Shown: positions 44,597 through 54,264 of the stretch, one piece after another | Position numbering within the stretch: position 1 is the stretch's first letter | Layout of the letters: every line of letters starts with the position of its first letter | DNA from: Candidatus Kryptoniota bacterium | GTDB taxonomy: Bacteria > Bacteroidota > Ignavibacteria > Kryptoniales > Kryptoniaceae | Length of the DNA stretch: 64,000 bases | Direction of reading: 5' to 3' | Assembly: GCA_938074445.1 (NCBI GenBank) | Contig: CALJEK010000001.1 | Location: 62,001-126,000 of the forward strand | Notes under the pieces: model-generated | What the model was told of the DNA's origin: nothing | Databases searched by the model: none | Seen by the model: only the letters and a program-made list of their open reading frames with translations | Position numbers and translations under genes: made by a program

Positions 44597-45313
44597 ATGC
44601 TTCTTAACGATAAAGTTGCAATTGTAACTGGAGCGAGCAGAGGTATTGGGAAAGCCATTGCCCTTTTGTTTGCAAAAGAGGGGGCAAAAATTTCAGCGAT
44701 TGCGAGAACGGAAGAGGATTTGAAAAGATTAAAGTCTGAAATTGAATCGCGCAACGGAACATGTTTGATCTTTAAAGGAGATGTTTCAAGCGAAAAGGAT
44801 GTTAAAAATGCAGTTGAAAAAACTGTTGAAAAATTTGGGAAGATTGATATACTTGTCAACAATGCAGGGTTTGGAATTTATAAGCCAGTTGTTGATCTTA
44901 CCATTGATGAGTTTGACAGTATGGTTGGGGTAAATTTTCGCGGTGTCTTTCTTTTTACTAAATATGTTTTGCCTTATATGATGAGACAAAATTCTGGGGT
45001 TATTATAAACATTTCATCGATTGCTGGAACGCTCGGGGTTAAAAATATGGCTGTTTATGCAGCGACCAAATGGGCTGTAAATGGATTTACGGAATCGATA
45101 ATGCACGAGGTGAGGGAATATAACATCAGAGTTGCTTCTTTATGCCCGGGTTCGGTTGACACGAACTTTTCAAATGTTGCCGGTTCAAATCCACCAGCCA
45201 GCGACAAAGTTTTAAAACCTGAAGATGTGGCACAAACAGCTCTTCTTATCGCAACTTTGCCTGAAAGAGCAATGTTAAGCCATTTGATCTTAAGACCAAC
45301 AAATCCGAAATGA
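44597..45313 (+). CDS. SDR family oxidoreductase
   Basis: A 238-residue classical short-chain dehydrogenase. The cofactor motif TGASRGIGKAIA is near residues 11-23, NNAG at about 87, the catalytic Ser in INISSIAG, and YAATK holds the catalytic Tyr and Lys. The Arg after the glycine motif and basic residue pattern suggest NADP(H). The closest look is to 3-ketoacyl reductase-like enzymes; with folE adjacent it might be a pterin reductase, but that is only a context guess. Begins 19 bases after folE. Confidence 0.9.
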   Translation: MLLNDKVAIVTGASRGIGKAIALLFAKEGAKISAIARTEEDLKRLKSEIESRNGTCLIFKGDVSSEKDVKNAVEKTVEKFGKIDILVNNAGFGIYKPVVDLTIDEFDSMVGVNFRGVFLFTKYVLPYMMRQNSGVIINISSIAGTLGVKNMAVYAATKWAVNGFTESIMHEVREYNIRVASLCPGSVDTNFSNVAGSNPPASDKVLKPEDVAQTALLIATLPERAMLSHLILRPTNPK

Positions 45314-45320
45314 AGTTTAA

Positions 45321-46334
45321 ATGAAAAAAGAGGAAATTTTTGACATAACAATTGTTGGCGCTGGACCCGTTGGACTTTATGCGACTTATTATGCGGGATT
45401 GAGAGATATGAAAACAAAATTGATAGATGCTCTTTCTTATCTTGGTGGACAACTTACGGCGCTTTATCCGGAAAAATTTATTTATGATGTGGCGGGCTTC
45501 CCGAAGATTTTGGCTAAAGATTTAGCAGAAAATCTAATAGCTCAAGCAATGCAATACGAACCAACAGTTTGTTTGGATGAAAAAATTGTCAAACTTGAAA
45601 AAATCGAAGAAGAAAACATTTTTAAACTCACCTCTGAAAAAGGGGATATTCACCTTTCTAAAAGTGTGGTTTTAACGCTTGGGATAGGTGCTTTCGTTCC
45701 AAGAAAACTTGATATACCTGATGTGCAAAAGCTTGAAGGTCGCGGGATCCATTACATTGTCAAAGATAAATCAATCTTCAAGGATAAAAATATTCTCATT
45801 GTTGGAGGTGGGGATTCCGCAGTTGATTGGGCTTTGAATCTTGAAGATATAGCAAAAAATATAACCTTGATCCATAGGCGTGATGTTTTTAAAGCCCATG
45901 AGGATAGCCTGAAGAAACTTTTTAATTCAGATGTTAATGTGAAAACATTTTATGAATTAAAACGTGTCCATGGGGATGAACATATTGAGGGCGCTACAAT
46001 CTTTGACAACAGGACTGGTGAGGAAACTTATCTTGAGGTTGAACATATAATTTTGTCTCTGGGTTTTCTTGCAAATCTTGAATTTATCAAAGAGTGGGGG
46101 CTTGAGATTGATAAAAATGCAATAAAAGTGAACTCAAAAATGGAGACGAATATTCCAGGTGTCTACGCAGCTGGGGATATAGTGAACTATCCGGGCAAAT
46201 TAAAATTGATCTCAACTGGCTTTGGAGAAGCAGCAATTGCAGTGAACAACGCAAAAAATTATGTCGATCCGACATCAAAATTTTCCCCCGGCCATAGCAG
46301 TGATTTCGTTCCCAAAAAGATTAAATCTGGATGA
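45321..46334 (+). CDS. Ferredoxin/flavodoxin-NADP+ reductase, thioredoxin-reductase type
   Basis: A 337-residue flavoprotein. It has an N-terminal FAD motif GAGPVGLYATYYAG, the conserved LGGQLTALYPEK, a NADP motif VGGGDSAVDWALNLEDIAKNITLIHRRDVFKAHE, and GVYAAGDIVNYPGK with a C-terminal FAPGHSSD-like tail. The CxxC of thioredoxin reductase is absent, which places it in the YumC/Chlorobaculum-type FNR group that shuttles electrons between ferredoxin and NADPH. It begins 8 bases after the SDR gene and overlaps the dehydrogenase gene by 4. Confidence 0.93.
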   Translation: MKKEEIFDITIVGAGPVGLYATYYAGLRDMKTKLIDALSYLGGQLTALYPEKFIYDVAGFPKILAKDLAENLIAQAMQYEPTVCLDEKIVKLEKIEEENIFKLTSEKGDIHLSKSVVLTLGIGAFVPRKLDIPDVQKLEGRGIHYIVKDKSIFKDKNILIVGGGDSAVDWALNLEDIAKNITLIHRRDVFKAHEDSLKKLFNSDVNVKTFYELKRVHGDEHIEGATIFDNRTGEETYLEVEHIILSLGFLANLEFIKEWGLEIDKNAIKVNSKMETNIPGVYAAGDIVNYPGKLKLISTGFGEAAIAVNNAKNYVDPTSKFSPGHSSDFVPKKIKSG

Positions 46335-47284
46335 AAAAGAAAGTTCTCATAACTCATCGAATTCGAAGCTCACACCTTGATAAAATTATTCAAGAAATTG
46401 GAGGTGAAGCTGAGATAATTTTTGAGCCAGATAAGAGCAAGATCGGTGAGTTTATTGAAGATGTTGAAGTAATTTTCGGGGATTTTGATAGGGAACATGT
46501 TCTTAAAGCGAAAAATTTGCGATGGGTTCACCTCGGATATGCCGGCGTTGATATGATTTTGTATCCAGAAGTTGTAAACTCAAATATCATCGTCACTTGC
46601 TCAAAGGGGATTCATCAGTATCATATGACCGAGTTTTTATTTGGAATGATTTTGACGTTGACAAGGGGTTTTAAAAAAATTTATTCCAGCCAAAGATTGA
46701 AAATATGGGATAAGCAAGTTGCGAGGGACTTTGAATCGCTTTATGGAAAAACTATGGGAATTCTTGGACTTGGTAATATCGGAAGGCAAATCGCAAAAGT
46801 TGCAAAGGCATTTGGGATGTATGTGATTGGAATGAAAAGGACAAATGCAAAGGTTGAATATGTTGATGAAATTGTGACAAGAGAGGGATTTCAGCATCTT
46901 CTTGAAAGTTCCGATTTTATAGTTGTTGTTCTACCGCTGACCGATGAAACGTATCATTTGATAGGGGAAAAAGAGTTTGAAATGATGAAAAGAAAACCGT
47001 ATTTCTTCAACATTGGTCGTGGAGCTGTTGTTGATGAAAAAGCGTTGGTAAAAGCTTTGAAAGAAGGGAAAATTAGAGGCGCTGGGATTGATGTTTTTGA
47101 AGATGAACCTTTGCCTTCTGATTCACCACTGTGGGAGATGGAAAATGTAGTTGTGACTCCGCATGTCGCTGGTCTTTTCCCAAATTATTGGGAAGAGCCG
47201 ACAAATCTTTTCATTGAAAATTTTAAACGATATGTTAACGGGGAAGAACTTATTAACATTGTTGATAAGTTCGCTGGATACTGA
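46331..47284 (+). CDS. D-2-hydroxyacid dehydrogenase
   Basis: A 317-residue NAD(P)-dependent dehydrogenase of the D-isomer family. The cofactor motif GILGLGNIGRQIAKVAKAFG lies near 144, followed by the catalytic Arg in FFNIGRGAVVDEKALVKAL, the Glu in GAGIDVFEDEPLP and the His in VVTPHVAG. It might reduce glyoxylate, hydroxypyruvate or a keto acid; the substrate is not clear. It shares a 4-base overlap with the ferredoxin reductase gene. Convergent with holA, 9 bases away. Confidence 0.9.
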   Translation: MKKKVLITHRIRSSHLDKIIQEIGGEAEIIFEPDKSKIGEFIEDVEVIFGDFDREHVLKAKNLRWVHLGYAGVDMILYPEVVNSNIIVTCSKGIHQYHMTEFLFGMILTLTRGFKKIYSSQRLKIWDKQVARDFESLYGKTMGILGLGNIGRQIAKVAKAFGMYVIGMKRTNAKVEYVDEIVTREGFQHLLESSDFIVVVLPLTDETYHLIGEKEFEMMKRKPYFFNIGRGAVVDEKALVKALKEGKIRGAGIDVFEDEPLPSDSPLWEMENVVVTPHVAGLFPNYWEEPTNLFIENFKRYVNGEELINIVDKFAGY

Positions 47285-47293
47285 AGGCGAAAA

Positions 47294-48355
47294 TTAATTT
47301 TGTGTCTGCGCTACAATTTTATAAATCATTTGTGTCAAGACAATTCTGCTGTCAATTGGGCTTGTTTTAATTAACTCGTCAGCTTCAATTAGGTATTTGA
47401 AAGCATTTTTTATTTCGCTTTCTTTAAATTTGTCCAATTGATTCAGATACTCCCGAATGTGATAGGGGCTCAATTGAAGTGAATTTGCAAGTTTTTTGGG
47501 GTCTTTTTCGGTTTTCCTAAGTTCATAAAGTTTCCATAGAGTTGAAAAATATCTTGTAAGCATAGTCAATATAACGGGTGGGAACTCACCTGCTTGGAGC
47601 ATTTTTTCAATTATCGTGATTGAAAGTTGCAAATTTTTTTCTCCAATTGATCTTTGGAGATCAAACACCGTAAAATTTCTTGACATCCCAACAGCTTGTT
47701 TTACATCTTCGACATCGATAATTTTTTTCTCGCCCGTAAAGATGAATAGTTTCGTTATCTCGTTATCAATTTCACGAAGCGAATTACCGACATAGGCTTG
47801 AAGGAGTTTACACGCTTCATCCGTTATCTCTTTGCCTTTCCACGGTGGAAGTTTTCCTCGTTCCTTCACCCTTTTTGCAATCCAGCTTGGAATCTGCCAG
47901 TCGTAAGGTGCTTTAAGTTCAACCACTTCAGCGAGTTCAAAAAGTTTTTTATAAATTTCCTTTTCAAGATCAACCTCGTCTAAAACGATTATGAAAATTG
48001 TGTCGGAGTTCGGTTTTTTCAGATAGTTGATGAACAGCGTTGCATCTTTTTCTTTTTTCGACCTTGACAGTTTATTTAAAAACTTATCTGAATTTCTCAT
48101 CACAACGACTCGTTTTTGACTCATCACAGGGAGCAACAGTAGAAGTGAAAGTAATCCCTGCACATCAATTTCATTCCCATAGACAGTATCAAAATTGAAC
48201 TCGCGCAGTCCATCGGCAATGGCATTTTCGACAACCGCTTTAATTGATTCCTCAATTAGAAATTCTTCGTTGCCGTAAAAGACATAAACTGGGGCGAAGT
48301 TTTTATGCTTAACTGCGATAGTTAATTTATCAAAGTCGAGTTTTTCCATCCCCAT
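47294..48355 (-). CDS. holA: DNA polymerase III delta subunit
   Basis: A 353-residue clamp-loader delta subunit that opens the beta sliding clamp. The N-terminus has APVYVFYGNEEFLIEESIKAVVENA, followed by KRVVVMRNSDKFLNKL and a C-terminal collar with EKNLQLSITIIEKMLQAGEFPPVILTMLTRYFSTLWKLYEL. The AAA-like Walker site is degenerate, as expected. The start codon lies in a short hairpin with the stop region of the permease gene 2 bases upstream, suggesting translational coupling. A second ATG two codons in is equally possible. Confidence 0.94.
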   Translation of the reverse strand: MGMEKLDFDKLTIAVKHKNFAPVYVFYGNEEFLIEESIKAVVENAIADGLREFNFDTVYGNEIDVQGLLSLLLLLPVMSQKRVVVMRNSDKFLNKLSRSKKEKDATLFINYLKKPNSDTIFIIVLDEVDLEKEIYKKLFELAEVVELKAPYDWQIPSWIAKRVKERGKLPPWKGKEITDEACKLLQAYVGNSLREIDNEITKLFIFTGEKKIIDVEDVKQAVGMSRNFTVFDLQRSIGEKNLQLSITIIEKMLQAGEFPPVILTMLTRYFSTLWKLYELRKTEKDPKKLANSLQLSPYHIREYLNQLDKFKESEIKNAFKYLIEADELIKTSPIDSRIVLTQMIYKIVAQTQN

Positions 48356-48357
48356 TT

Positions 48358-49791
48358 TTATGGGGCATTATTTTTTGTTTTTGACCAGTAAATATAGGCT
48401 GGGATTCCGATAAGCACAAGCAATAACCCAAGACCTGAACTTTTCGGATCGCCAATTATGATGTAGACGATGAAGAAAACAGCAACAAGTATATATAAAA
48501 TTGGGATTATAGGGTAACCCCATGCCTTGTATGGTCTTTCACGGTTAGGATATTTTTTTCGCAAAATAAATAAACCAAAAACTGTTAACACATTGAAAAG
48601 AAGGGATGTAAAAGCTGTGTAAGTTAAGAGTGCGGAGTATGTCCCACTTAGAGTTAGCACGCTTGACCATATTCCTTGAAGTATAAGCGAATTAACAGGT
48701 GTTTTATACCTTGGATGGAGTTTTCCGGCGCCCTTGAAAAATAAACCATCCTTTGCCATTGCGTAATATACCCTTGGCGCTGCAAGTATCATTCCATTGT
48801 CGCAACCAAATGTTGAAATCATTATCGCTATAGCGATCAATTGTGCTCCGATTACTCCAAAAATTTTTTCAGCTACGGCTGCAGCAACTCTATTATCTGG
48901 AATAAGCGCCATTTCTTCTATCGGTAGAATGTAAAGGTAAGCGATATTTGCAAGAATGTAAATAAACATAACACCGATTGTTCCAAGCACAAGTGAACGA
49001 GGTACGGTTTTGTGCGGTTCCTTGACCTCTTCCGCTGCAAATGTAACTGAATTCCACGCATCGTAAGCGAATAAAGCTTTTGACATTGCAACGGCAAATG
49101 CAGCTAAAAATCCCATCGACAAAGCCTCTGGGGGAGCAATGGGTTTAAAATCTTTAAATGAAAAACTTACAAAAAAGTTTGACCAATTGCCGTTTCCAAT
49201 TGCAAACGCGATGAATACAAGAAAAACTATGGCAGCTATTTTTGAAACAGTAAATAGATTTTGGACAAAGGCTCCGAAAACAACCCCGAAGCAATTTATA
49301 CAAGTCAAAAAGGCGATCACAGCAACGCCAACAAGTTGAGCACTGTTAAGTGTAAAATTCCAACCGAATATATTTAAAGTTAAGATCACATTATTTTCCG
49401 AGAGGGCTGGAATGAAAACACCAAGGTATTTTGCAAAAGCAATTGCAACAGCTGCGATAAATCCACTCTGGATTACAAAGAAAAGCGTCCATCCGTAGAG
49501 AAATCCAAGCAACGGGTTATATGCTTCGCGTAGAAAAACATATTGCCCTCCTGCTTTCGGCATCATTCCAGCGAGTTCACCATATGCAATAGCTCCAAAC
49601 GCCGTTAAAATTCCTCCCACCGTCCATAATAAAATCAGGAACAATGGAACAGGCATATATCCCGCCATTATTGATGGAGCTATGAAAATTCCAGAGCCAA
49701 TCATTGAACCCATCACTATCATAGTGGCATCAAAAAGCCCAAGTTTAGCTTCAAATTTTACTTCTTTTTGAACTTCAACTGCTTGAGCCAT
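48358..49791 (-). CDS. APC-family amino acid permease
   Basis: A 477-residue transporter with about 12 membrane segments. The first helix has the family motif GLFDATMIVMGSMIGSGIFIAPSIMAGYM, then GGILTAFGAIAYGELAGMMPKAGGQYVFLREAYNPLLGFLYGW. It resembles LAT/serine-threonine exchanger types of the APC superfamily. The specific amino acid is not readable. It lies 21 bases after the cyclophilin gene and 2 bases before holA, an unusual neighbour for a clamp-loader subunit. Confidence 0.9.
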   Translation of the reverse strand: MAQAVEVQKEVKFEAKLGLFDATMIVMGSMIGSGIFIAPSIMAGYMPVPLFLILLWTVGGILTAFGAIAYGELAGMMPKAGGQYVFLREAYNPLLGFLYGWTLFFVIQSGFIAAVAIAFAKYLGVFIPALSENNVILTLNIFGWNFTLNSAQLVGVAVIAFLTCINCFGVVFGAFVQNLFTVSKIAAIVFLVFIAFAIGNGNWSNFFVSFSFKDFKPIAPPEALSMGFLAAFAVAMSKALFAYDAWNSVTFAAEEVKEPHKTVPRSLVLGTIGVMFIYILANIAYLYILPIEEMALIPDNRVAAAVAEKIFGVIGAQLIAIAIMISTFGCDNGMILAAPRVYYAMAKDGLFFKGAGKLHPRYKTPVNSLILQGIWSSVLTLSGTYSALLTYTAFTSLLFNVLTVFGLFILRKKYPNRERPYKAWGYPIIPILYILVAVFFIVYIIIGDPKSSGLGLLLVLIGIPAYIYWSKTKNNAP

Positions 49792-49812
49792 AAAGCCTCC
49801 GTTTTTGTTTTC

Positions 49813-50388
49813 TCATTTCACTTGGAGCTTCTTAAGGTAAACTTTTTTCATTTCAACTTTTTCAATTGGGTTGTCTCTCTTATCTCTTGGTACGCTTGCT
49901 ATTTTATCAACTACCTCCATACCTTCAATCACTCTCCCGAAGACGGTGTAATTTCCGTCAAGATGTGGCAAATCTTTTAAGCAAATATAAAATTGACTTC
50001 CGTTTGATCTCTTTTCTGGATTTACGTTATCCGGTTGTCTTGCTGCTCCGACGAATCCTCTTTTATGTGGCATCTTTATTTCGGCTGGGAGTGTATATCC
50101 CGGACCTCCCCGACCGTCGTTGTTTCTATCGTTATCCTTTGAAAGAGGATCACCACCTTGAATGACGAAGTCTGGTATAACTCTGTGAAAGGTTGTCCCA
50201 TTATAAAAACCTTCACGCACCAACTTCCTGAAATTTTCTGCGTGTTTTGGCGCAACCTCATCAAAAAGTTCAATAACTATATTCCCAAATTTCGTTTCAA
50301 TTACGACTACTTCTTTCTCTTTTGTTTTTTCCTGCGGATTTGGGATCAAGAAAAAAAGCAAAGACAAGATAATTGTTGTGGCTTTCAT
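49813..50388 (-). CDS. Exported cyclophilin-type peptidyl-prolyl isomerase
   Basis: A 191-residue cyclophilin. A hydrophobic N-terminus (residues 3-16) suggests export, without a lipobox Cys. The catalytic domain has FYNGTTFHRVIPDFVIQGGDP, RGFVGAARQPDNVNPEKRSNGSQFYICLKDLPHLDGNYTVFGRVIEGMEVVDKI, with the catalytic Arg and the Trp/His region as expected. It likely assists folding of secreted or outer-membrane proteins. It starts 14 bases downstream of uppP. Confidence 0.92.
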   Translation of the reverse strand: MKATTIILSLLFFLIPNPQEKTKEKEVVVIETKFGNIVIELFDEVAPKHAENFRKLVREGFYNGTTFHRVIPDFVIQGGDPLSKDNDRNNDGRGGPGYTLPAEIKMPHKRGFVGAARQPDNVNPEKRSNGSQFYICLKDLPHLDGNYTVFGRVIEGMEVVDKIASVPRDKRDNPIEKVEMKKVYLKKLQVK

Positions 50389-50402
50389 TTTTTCAATCGA
50401 TT

Positions 50403-51215
50403 TTATTTTAGAAAAATTAACCCAATTAAGCCGATGAATAGGCAGTAGTATGCGAATAGACTAAAGTTGCCACGGGAGATCACCTTAAATAAAAATTTTA
50501 TCGCTATATATCCCGCGATAAATGAAATCAATGCCGAAAATAAAAGCAATGGGAATCTTTCAAATAGTGAAAATTCGAAGATTTCTTTCGTTTCTAAAAG
50601 TGTAGCCCCGAAAATTGCTGGAAGTGAAAGCAAAAATGAAAACCTTGCGCTTTTAACACCATCTATTCCTGCAAGCATCCCAGCGGTTATGGTTGATCCA
50701 GACCTTGATATGCCAGGAAGAATTGCGAACGCTTGCGCAACCCCAACAAGAAAAGACGAGGCAAAGTTAAAGTCTTTTTCAGGGTTGTTTTTAGCCAAAC
50801 GCGTTGAAATTAAAATTAACCCTGTTACTATTAGAAATGCTGAGGTCAGCTTGGGATTTTGAAAAATGCTTTCAATTTTACGCTCAAATAAAATTCCAAC
50901 TAATCCAGCTGGTATCGATGCCCAAACGATTAAAATAGCGAGTTTGAAATTTTCATCCGTTTTAAAGTTCTCTTTTAATTCGCTTACTTTAAAAATTTTC
51001 GTGAAAAATGATGTTAAAATTCCAACGATATCTTTCCTGAAGATAATCAAAACACTTAGCATCGTTCCAAAGTGAACGAAAACTTCAAAATCAATCCCGC
51101 TTTTCTTTACTCCCAACAAATGTTCTGCAAGCACGAGATGTCCTGAGCTACTTATGGGAAGAAATTCCGTCAATCCTTGCAAAATTGACAAGATAAAACT
51201 TTCAAGATAATTCAT
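50403..51215 (-). CDS. uppP: Undecaprenyl-diphosphatase
   Basis: A 270-residue integral membrane phosphatase (BacA type) recycling the lipid carrier of peptidoglycan and other glycans. The first motif is LQGLTEFLPISSSGHLVLAEHLLG and the second GVAQAFAILPGISRSGSTITAGMLAGI, both conserved active-site loops. Seven to eight membrane segments; normal length. It follows the small outer-membrane protein gene by 20 bases. Confidence 0.97.
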   Translation of the reverse strand: MNYLESFILSILQGLTEFLPISSSGHLVLAEHLLGVKKSGIDFEVFVHFGTMLSVLIIFRKDIVGILTSFFTKIFKVSELKENFKTDENFKLAILIVWASIPAGLVGILFERKIESIFQNPKLTSAFLIVTGLILISTRLAKNNPEKDFNFASSFLVGVAQAFAILPGISRSGSTITAGMLAGIDGVKSARFSFLLSLPAIFGATLLETKEIFEFSLFERFPLLLFSALISFIAGYIAIKFLFKVISRGNFSLFAYYCLFIGLIGLIFLK

Positions 51216-51235
51216 TCAGCAACTCCCGTATTTTT

Positions 51236-51937
51236 TTAAAAATAATAACTAAATCCGAAACGAATTGCAACACCAATAAAGTTTAATCTTAAGTTTCTAT
51301 CTCCTTCAAACGGTCTGCGGATTATCAATTTATTTCCATCTCCATCTCTTGCTTCATTGGTTAAACCAATTTTTGCATCGGTTGAAAGGTGAACATATAC
51401 TTTTCCGTCGAGTCGAGATGAGAATACCGCTTCAAGCTTTAAAATCCCACCATTTGTCCCATAAGTTATTTCTTTTCCTGAAAGTGGTAGAAATTGTGAG
51501 AAGTATCCTTTAACAAAACCGAGTCCAGCCCCAAATTTGATGATGTAAAATTCTCGTTCTTGGAAAAGCAGGTAATCTAAAATTAAGATTGGGGTGTGGA
51601 CTTTGTATGTAAATGTATAATTTAAAGAAGCGCCGGTTGAGGTTTCTTCAACATTGTATTGCTTAAAGATATAAGAATAGTCAAACTTTATCGCCATATC
51701 TTTGTTGATTTTGAATTCGGTCGCTACCCAAAACTCTGGAGCACCGTCAAATTCCTTTGTCCTCTTTCCAGCGATTGATGTTATATAATCGGAAACATCA
51801 GGGAAGTTGATATAGTCAGCACCTAATCCACCAGATAAACACACATAGTTTTTATTTTTGAGGTTCAAATCCTGCGCATTTGAGATGCAAATAAAAATCA
51901 GCGATAAAATTACGACGCGCAACAATTTTAATTTCAC
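51236..51937 (-). CDS. Outer-membrane beta-barrel protein, unknown function
   Basis: A 233-residue protein with a signal peptide (residues 1-21, ending ISNAQ) and a mature part of alternating hydrophobic strands (FWVATEFKINKDMAIKFDYSYIF, IIKFGAGLGFVKGYF, LNFIGVAIRFGFSYYF) ending in Phe, the standard outer-membrane barrel signature. Eight strands are plausible. No named family. It begins the minus-strand run leading to uppP, cyclophilin, permease and holA, divergent from mtaB across 148 bases. Confidence 0.75.
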   Translation of the reverse strand: MKLKLLRVVILSLIFICISNAQDLNLKNKNYVCLSGGLGADYINFPDVSDYITSIAGKRTKEFDGAPEFWVATEFKINKDMAIKFDYSYIFKQYNVEETSTGASLNYTFTYKVHTPILILDYLLFQEREFYIIKFGAGLGFVKGYFSQFLPLSGKEITYGTNGGILKLEAVFSSRLDGKVYVHLSTDAKIGLTNEARDGDGNKLIIRRPFEGDRNLRLNFIGVAIRFGFSYYF

Positions 51938-52085
51938 TCGACGTATTGATTTAATCTTGATGTTGTAAAGATAAAAAACGTATTTAAAATTTCAAACCAA
52001 GTTCTGCTTGTGTTTTTGATTTTAATTTCGCAATTTTTACTTTGAAAACTGCGAGGTAAATTGAAAATCAATCTGTTTTTAATAA

Positions 52086-53384
52086 ATGAAAAAGGTCTCT
52101 TTTTACACTGTTGGGTGCAAATTAAACTTTGCCGAGACATCAACGATAGGTGAGGAATTCAAAAAGCATGGATTTGAGATAGTTGAATTTGGTGAACCTT
52201 CGGATGTTTGCGTTATAAATACCTGCTCTGTCACTGAAAACGCTGACAGGGATTGTCGCCGTGCTGTGAAGAAGGCTTTAAAAATATCGCCAAATGCCTT
52301 TATAATTGTCACAGGTTGCTACGCACAACTTCGACCTGATGAGATAGCACAAATTGAGGGAGTTGATTTAATCCTTGGTTCTAATGAAAAGTTTAAAATT
52401 TTTGATTATGTGGGTGATTTTCAGAAAAATTACCATGCGCAAATTTTTATCTCGCCTATAGTTGATACAGACGAGTTTCATATTGCAAGTTCAACTCCTG
52501 CATCTGATAGGACAAGGGCGTTTTTAAAGATTCAAGATGGGTGTGATTATAATTGTTCATATTGCACAATTCCGCTCGCTCGCGGTGGAAGCAGGAGCCC
52601 GAAGATTGATATCATAGTTGAAAGGGCAAAAGTTCTTGCACAACTTGGTTATAAAGAAATTGTTTTGAGCGGGGTAAACGTAGGAGATTATGGTAGAAAA
52701 ATTGGAACAAATCTCTTTGAACTTGTTAAGAGCCTTGAAAAGATAGATGGGATAGAGAGGATAAGGATTAGCTCTATTGAGCCGAATCTTTTGAATGAAG
52801 AGATGATAGACTATTTCATAAATTCAGAGAAAATTTGCAATCACTTTCATATCCCACTGCAAAGCGGTAGCGATGAAATTTTACGAAAGATGCGAAGAAG
52901 GTATAATACGAAACTTTATAGAAGTAAAGTTGAATACATAAAAGAAAAAGACCCGGATGCATGTATCGGTGCTGATGTGATTGTCGGTTTTCCTGGCGAA
53001 GATGAAAAGCATTTTGAAATGACTTACAATTTTATAAATGACTTGCCGATTTCGTATCTCCATGTTTTCACGTATTCAGAAAGACCGAGCACTGATGCGG
53101 TAAATTTGCCCGATAAGGTTCCTATGGATGAAAGACATAAGAGAAGTGAGATGTTAAGAAATCTTGGATTAAAGAAGAAGGTCGCTTTTTACAGGCAGAT
53201 GGTTGGGAAAATTCTTGATGTTTTATGGGAGGGCGAAGTTAAGGACGGAATGATGTTTGGGTTTACGAATAATTATGTAAAAGTTAAAGCAAGATATGAG
53301 CCCTCGCTTGTCAATGAAATTACATCTGTTAAAATTGTGGGGGTTGAAAGTTTGGTTGCGATTTGCGAAATTATAGAAAAATAA
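52086..53384 (+). CDS. mtaB: tRNA t6A37 methylthiotransferase MtaB
   Basis: A 432-residue radical-SAM enzyme that methylthiolates threonylcarbamoyladenosine at tRNA position 37. The N-terminal domain has three cysteines for the auxiliary cluster (FYTVGCKLNFAET, INTCSVTENA, VTGCYAQ). The radical-SAM C-x3-C-x2-C is CDYNCSYC near residue 154, then FHIPLQSGSDEILRKMRRRY and ADVIVGFPGEDE. The C-terminal TRAM domain is shorter. MtaB-specific GCKLN supports this rather than MiaB. The next gene begins 35 bases later. Confidence 0.94.
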   Translation: MKKVSFYTVGCKLNFAETSTIGEEFKKHGFEIVEFGEPSDVCVINTCSVTENADRDCRRAVKKALKISPNAFIIVTGCYAQLRPDEIAQIEGVDLILGSNEKFKIFDYVGDFQKNYHAQIFISPIVDTDEFHIASSTPASDRTRAFLKIQDGCDYNCSYCTIPLARGGSRSPKIDIIVERAKVLAQLGYKEIVLSGVNVGDYGRKIGTNLFELVKSLEKIDGIERIRISSIEPNLLNEEMIDYFINSEKICNHFHIPLQSGSDEILRKMRRRYNTKLYRSKVEYIKEKDPDACIGADVIVGFPGEDEKHFEMTYNFINDLPISYLHVFTYSERPSTDAVNLPDKVPMDERHKRSEMLRNLGLKKKVAFYRQMVGKILDVLWEGEVKDGMMFGFTNNYVKVKARYEPSLVNEITSVKIVGVESLVAICEIIEK

Positions 53385-53419
53385 ACTCAAGGCTTTTTAA
53401 AAACAAAGCGGAGGATGCC

Positions 53420-54118
53420 ATGGCGGGCAAAATTTTAAAAACTACTGTTCTGTTCTCATTTATTTTTATGGTGGGTTGTGGTCCAACGTATCTTCCTGCA
53501 CTTTGGGATTCTGCACCGCCGATGTCAGCTCCGACCGAAGTTAAAAAAGAAGCTACATTTTTAAGCGCGTATTTCAATGGTGCTGGGGGATTTAATGGAG
53601 GAGATGAAAATAAGTTTTTCAGGGCAAATTTAGTAAGGGCGATTGGTGGGAGTTGGTATAAACTCTCTGGCGGTGGTTTTGCATATTTTGGCATTTACGA
53701 TGTACAAAATTCTGGGGAACTTGAACAAAATAGAGGACAAAAGCCATATTTTGGCATTGGCGCTGATATTGATGCAAATATATTTTTGCCTCTTCATTTC
53801 TTTAATTTAGGAATTGGAACCTATGGCGGGATAGCAGGTGAATTTGGAGATTACACTTCTTTCAGAAAAAATAGAGGTGAAGAAATTACTCCAATTGTTC
53901 CGTTTGTTTCTTTGTATCCGTTTTTGCAGTTTAATTTTTCAAAAAGTGATAAGCTTACAGTTAGAGCTGGCTTAGGTTTACCTGGAGGGTACTTCGTAAA
54001 TATAGGTTATTATAACATAGGCTATGGCGGATTCTGGATAGGATGGTCTGCTACGGAAAGAGAAACAGGAAGTAAGTTCGATTTTACTTCGATAGGTCTT
54101 TCAATCAAGGTAAAATAA
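53420..54118 (+). CDS. Putative lipoprotein, beta-rich, unknown function
   Basis: A 232-residue protein from ATG 53420, which follows a GCGGAGGA ribosome site; an upstream in-frame start at 53363 would overlap mtaB and destroy the signal peptide. A lipobox FIFMVGCG (Cys at residue 19) indicates a lipoprotein. The mature part is Gly- and aromatic-rich with alternating strands (GIGADIDANIFLPLHFFNLGIGTYGGIAGEFGDY), suggesting a small outer-membrane-associated beta structure. No recognised family. Confidence 0.75.
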   Translation: MAGKILKTTVLFSFIFMVGCGPTYLPALWDSAPPMSAPTEVKKEATFLSAYFNGAGGFNGGDENKFFRANLVRAIGGSWYKLSGGGFAYFGIYDVQNSGELEQNRGQKPYFGIGADIDANIFLPLHFFNLGIGTYGGIAGEFGDYTSFRKNRGEEITPIVPFVSLYPFLQFNFSKSDKLTVRAGLGLPGGYFVNIGYYNIGYGGFWIGWSATERETGSKFDFTSIGLSIKVK

Positions 54119-54264
54119 TGCCTTTACTTTGCGTGAGATGGAGACAGAGATTTTAAGGATTTAATTGATTGTTTCTCGTGCGATAATTTATCCGAAGAAA
54201 GAATAAGTTGTATAAAAATCATAAGGTAGGAGCTCTATCGGTAAACTGAGATAAAGGCGCAGAT

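Noticed and set aside
51855-51885. GGTTCAAATCC resembling a tRNA T-loop
   Set aside because: It is inside the coding region of the outer-membrane protein and no acceptor or anticodon arms can be folded.
54119-54264. Possible riboswitch before the carbonic-anhydrase-like gene
   Set aside because: I compared it mentally with c-di-GMP, SAM, fluoride and cobalamin patterns and saw no conserved core.
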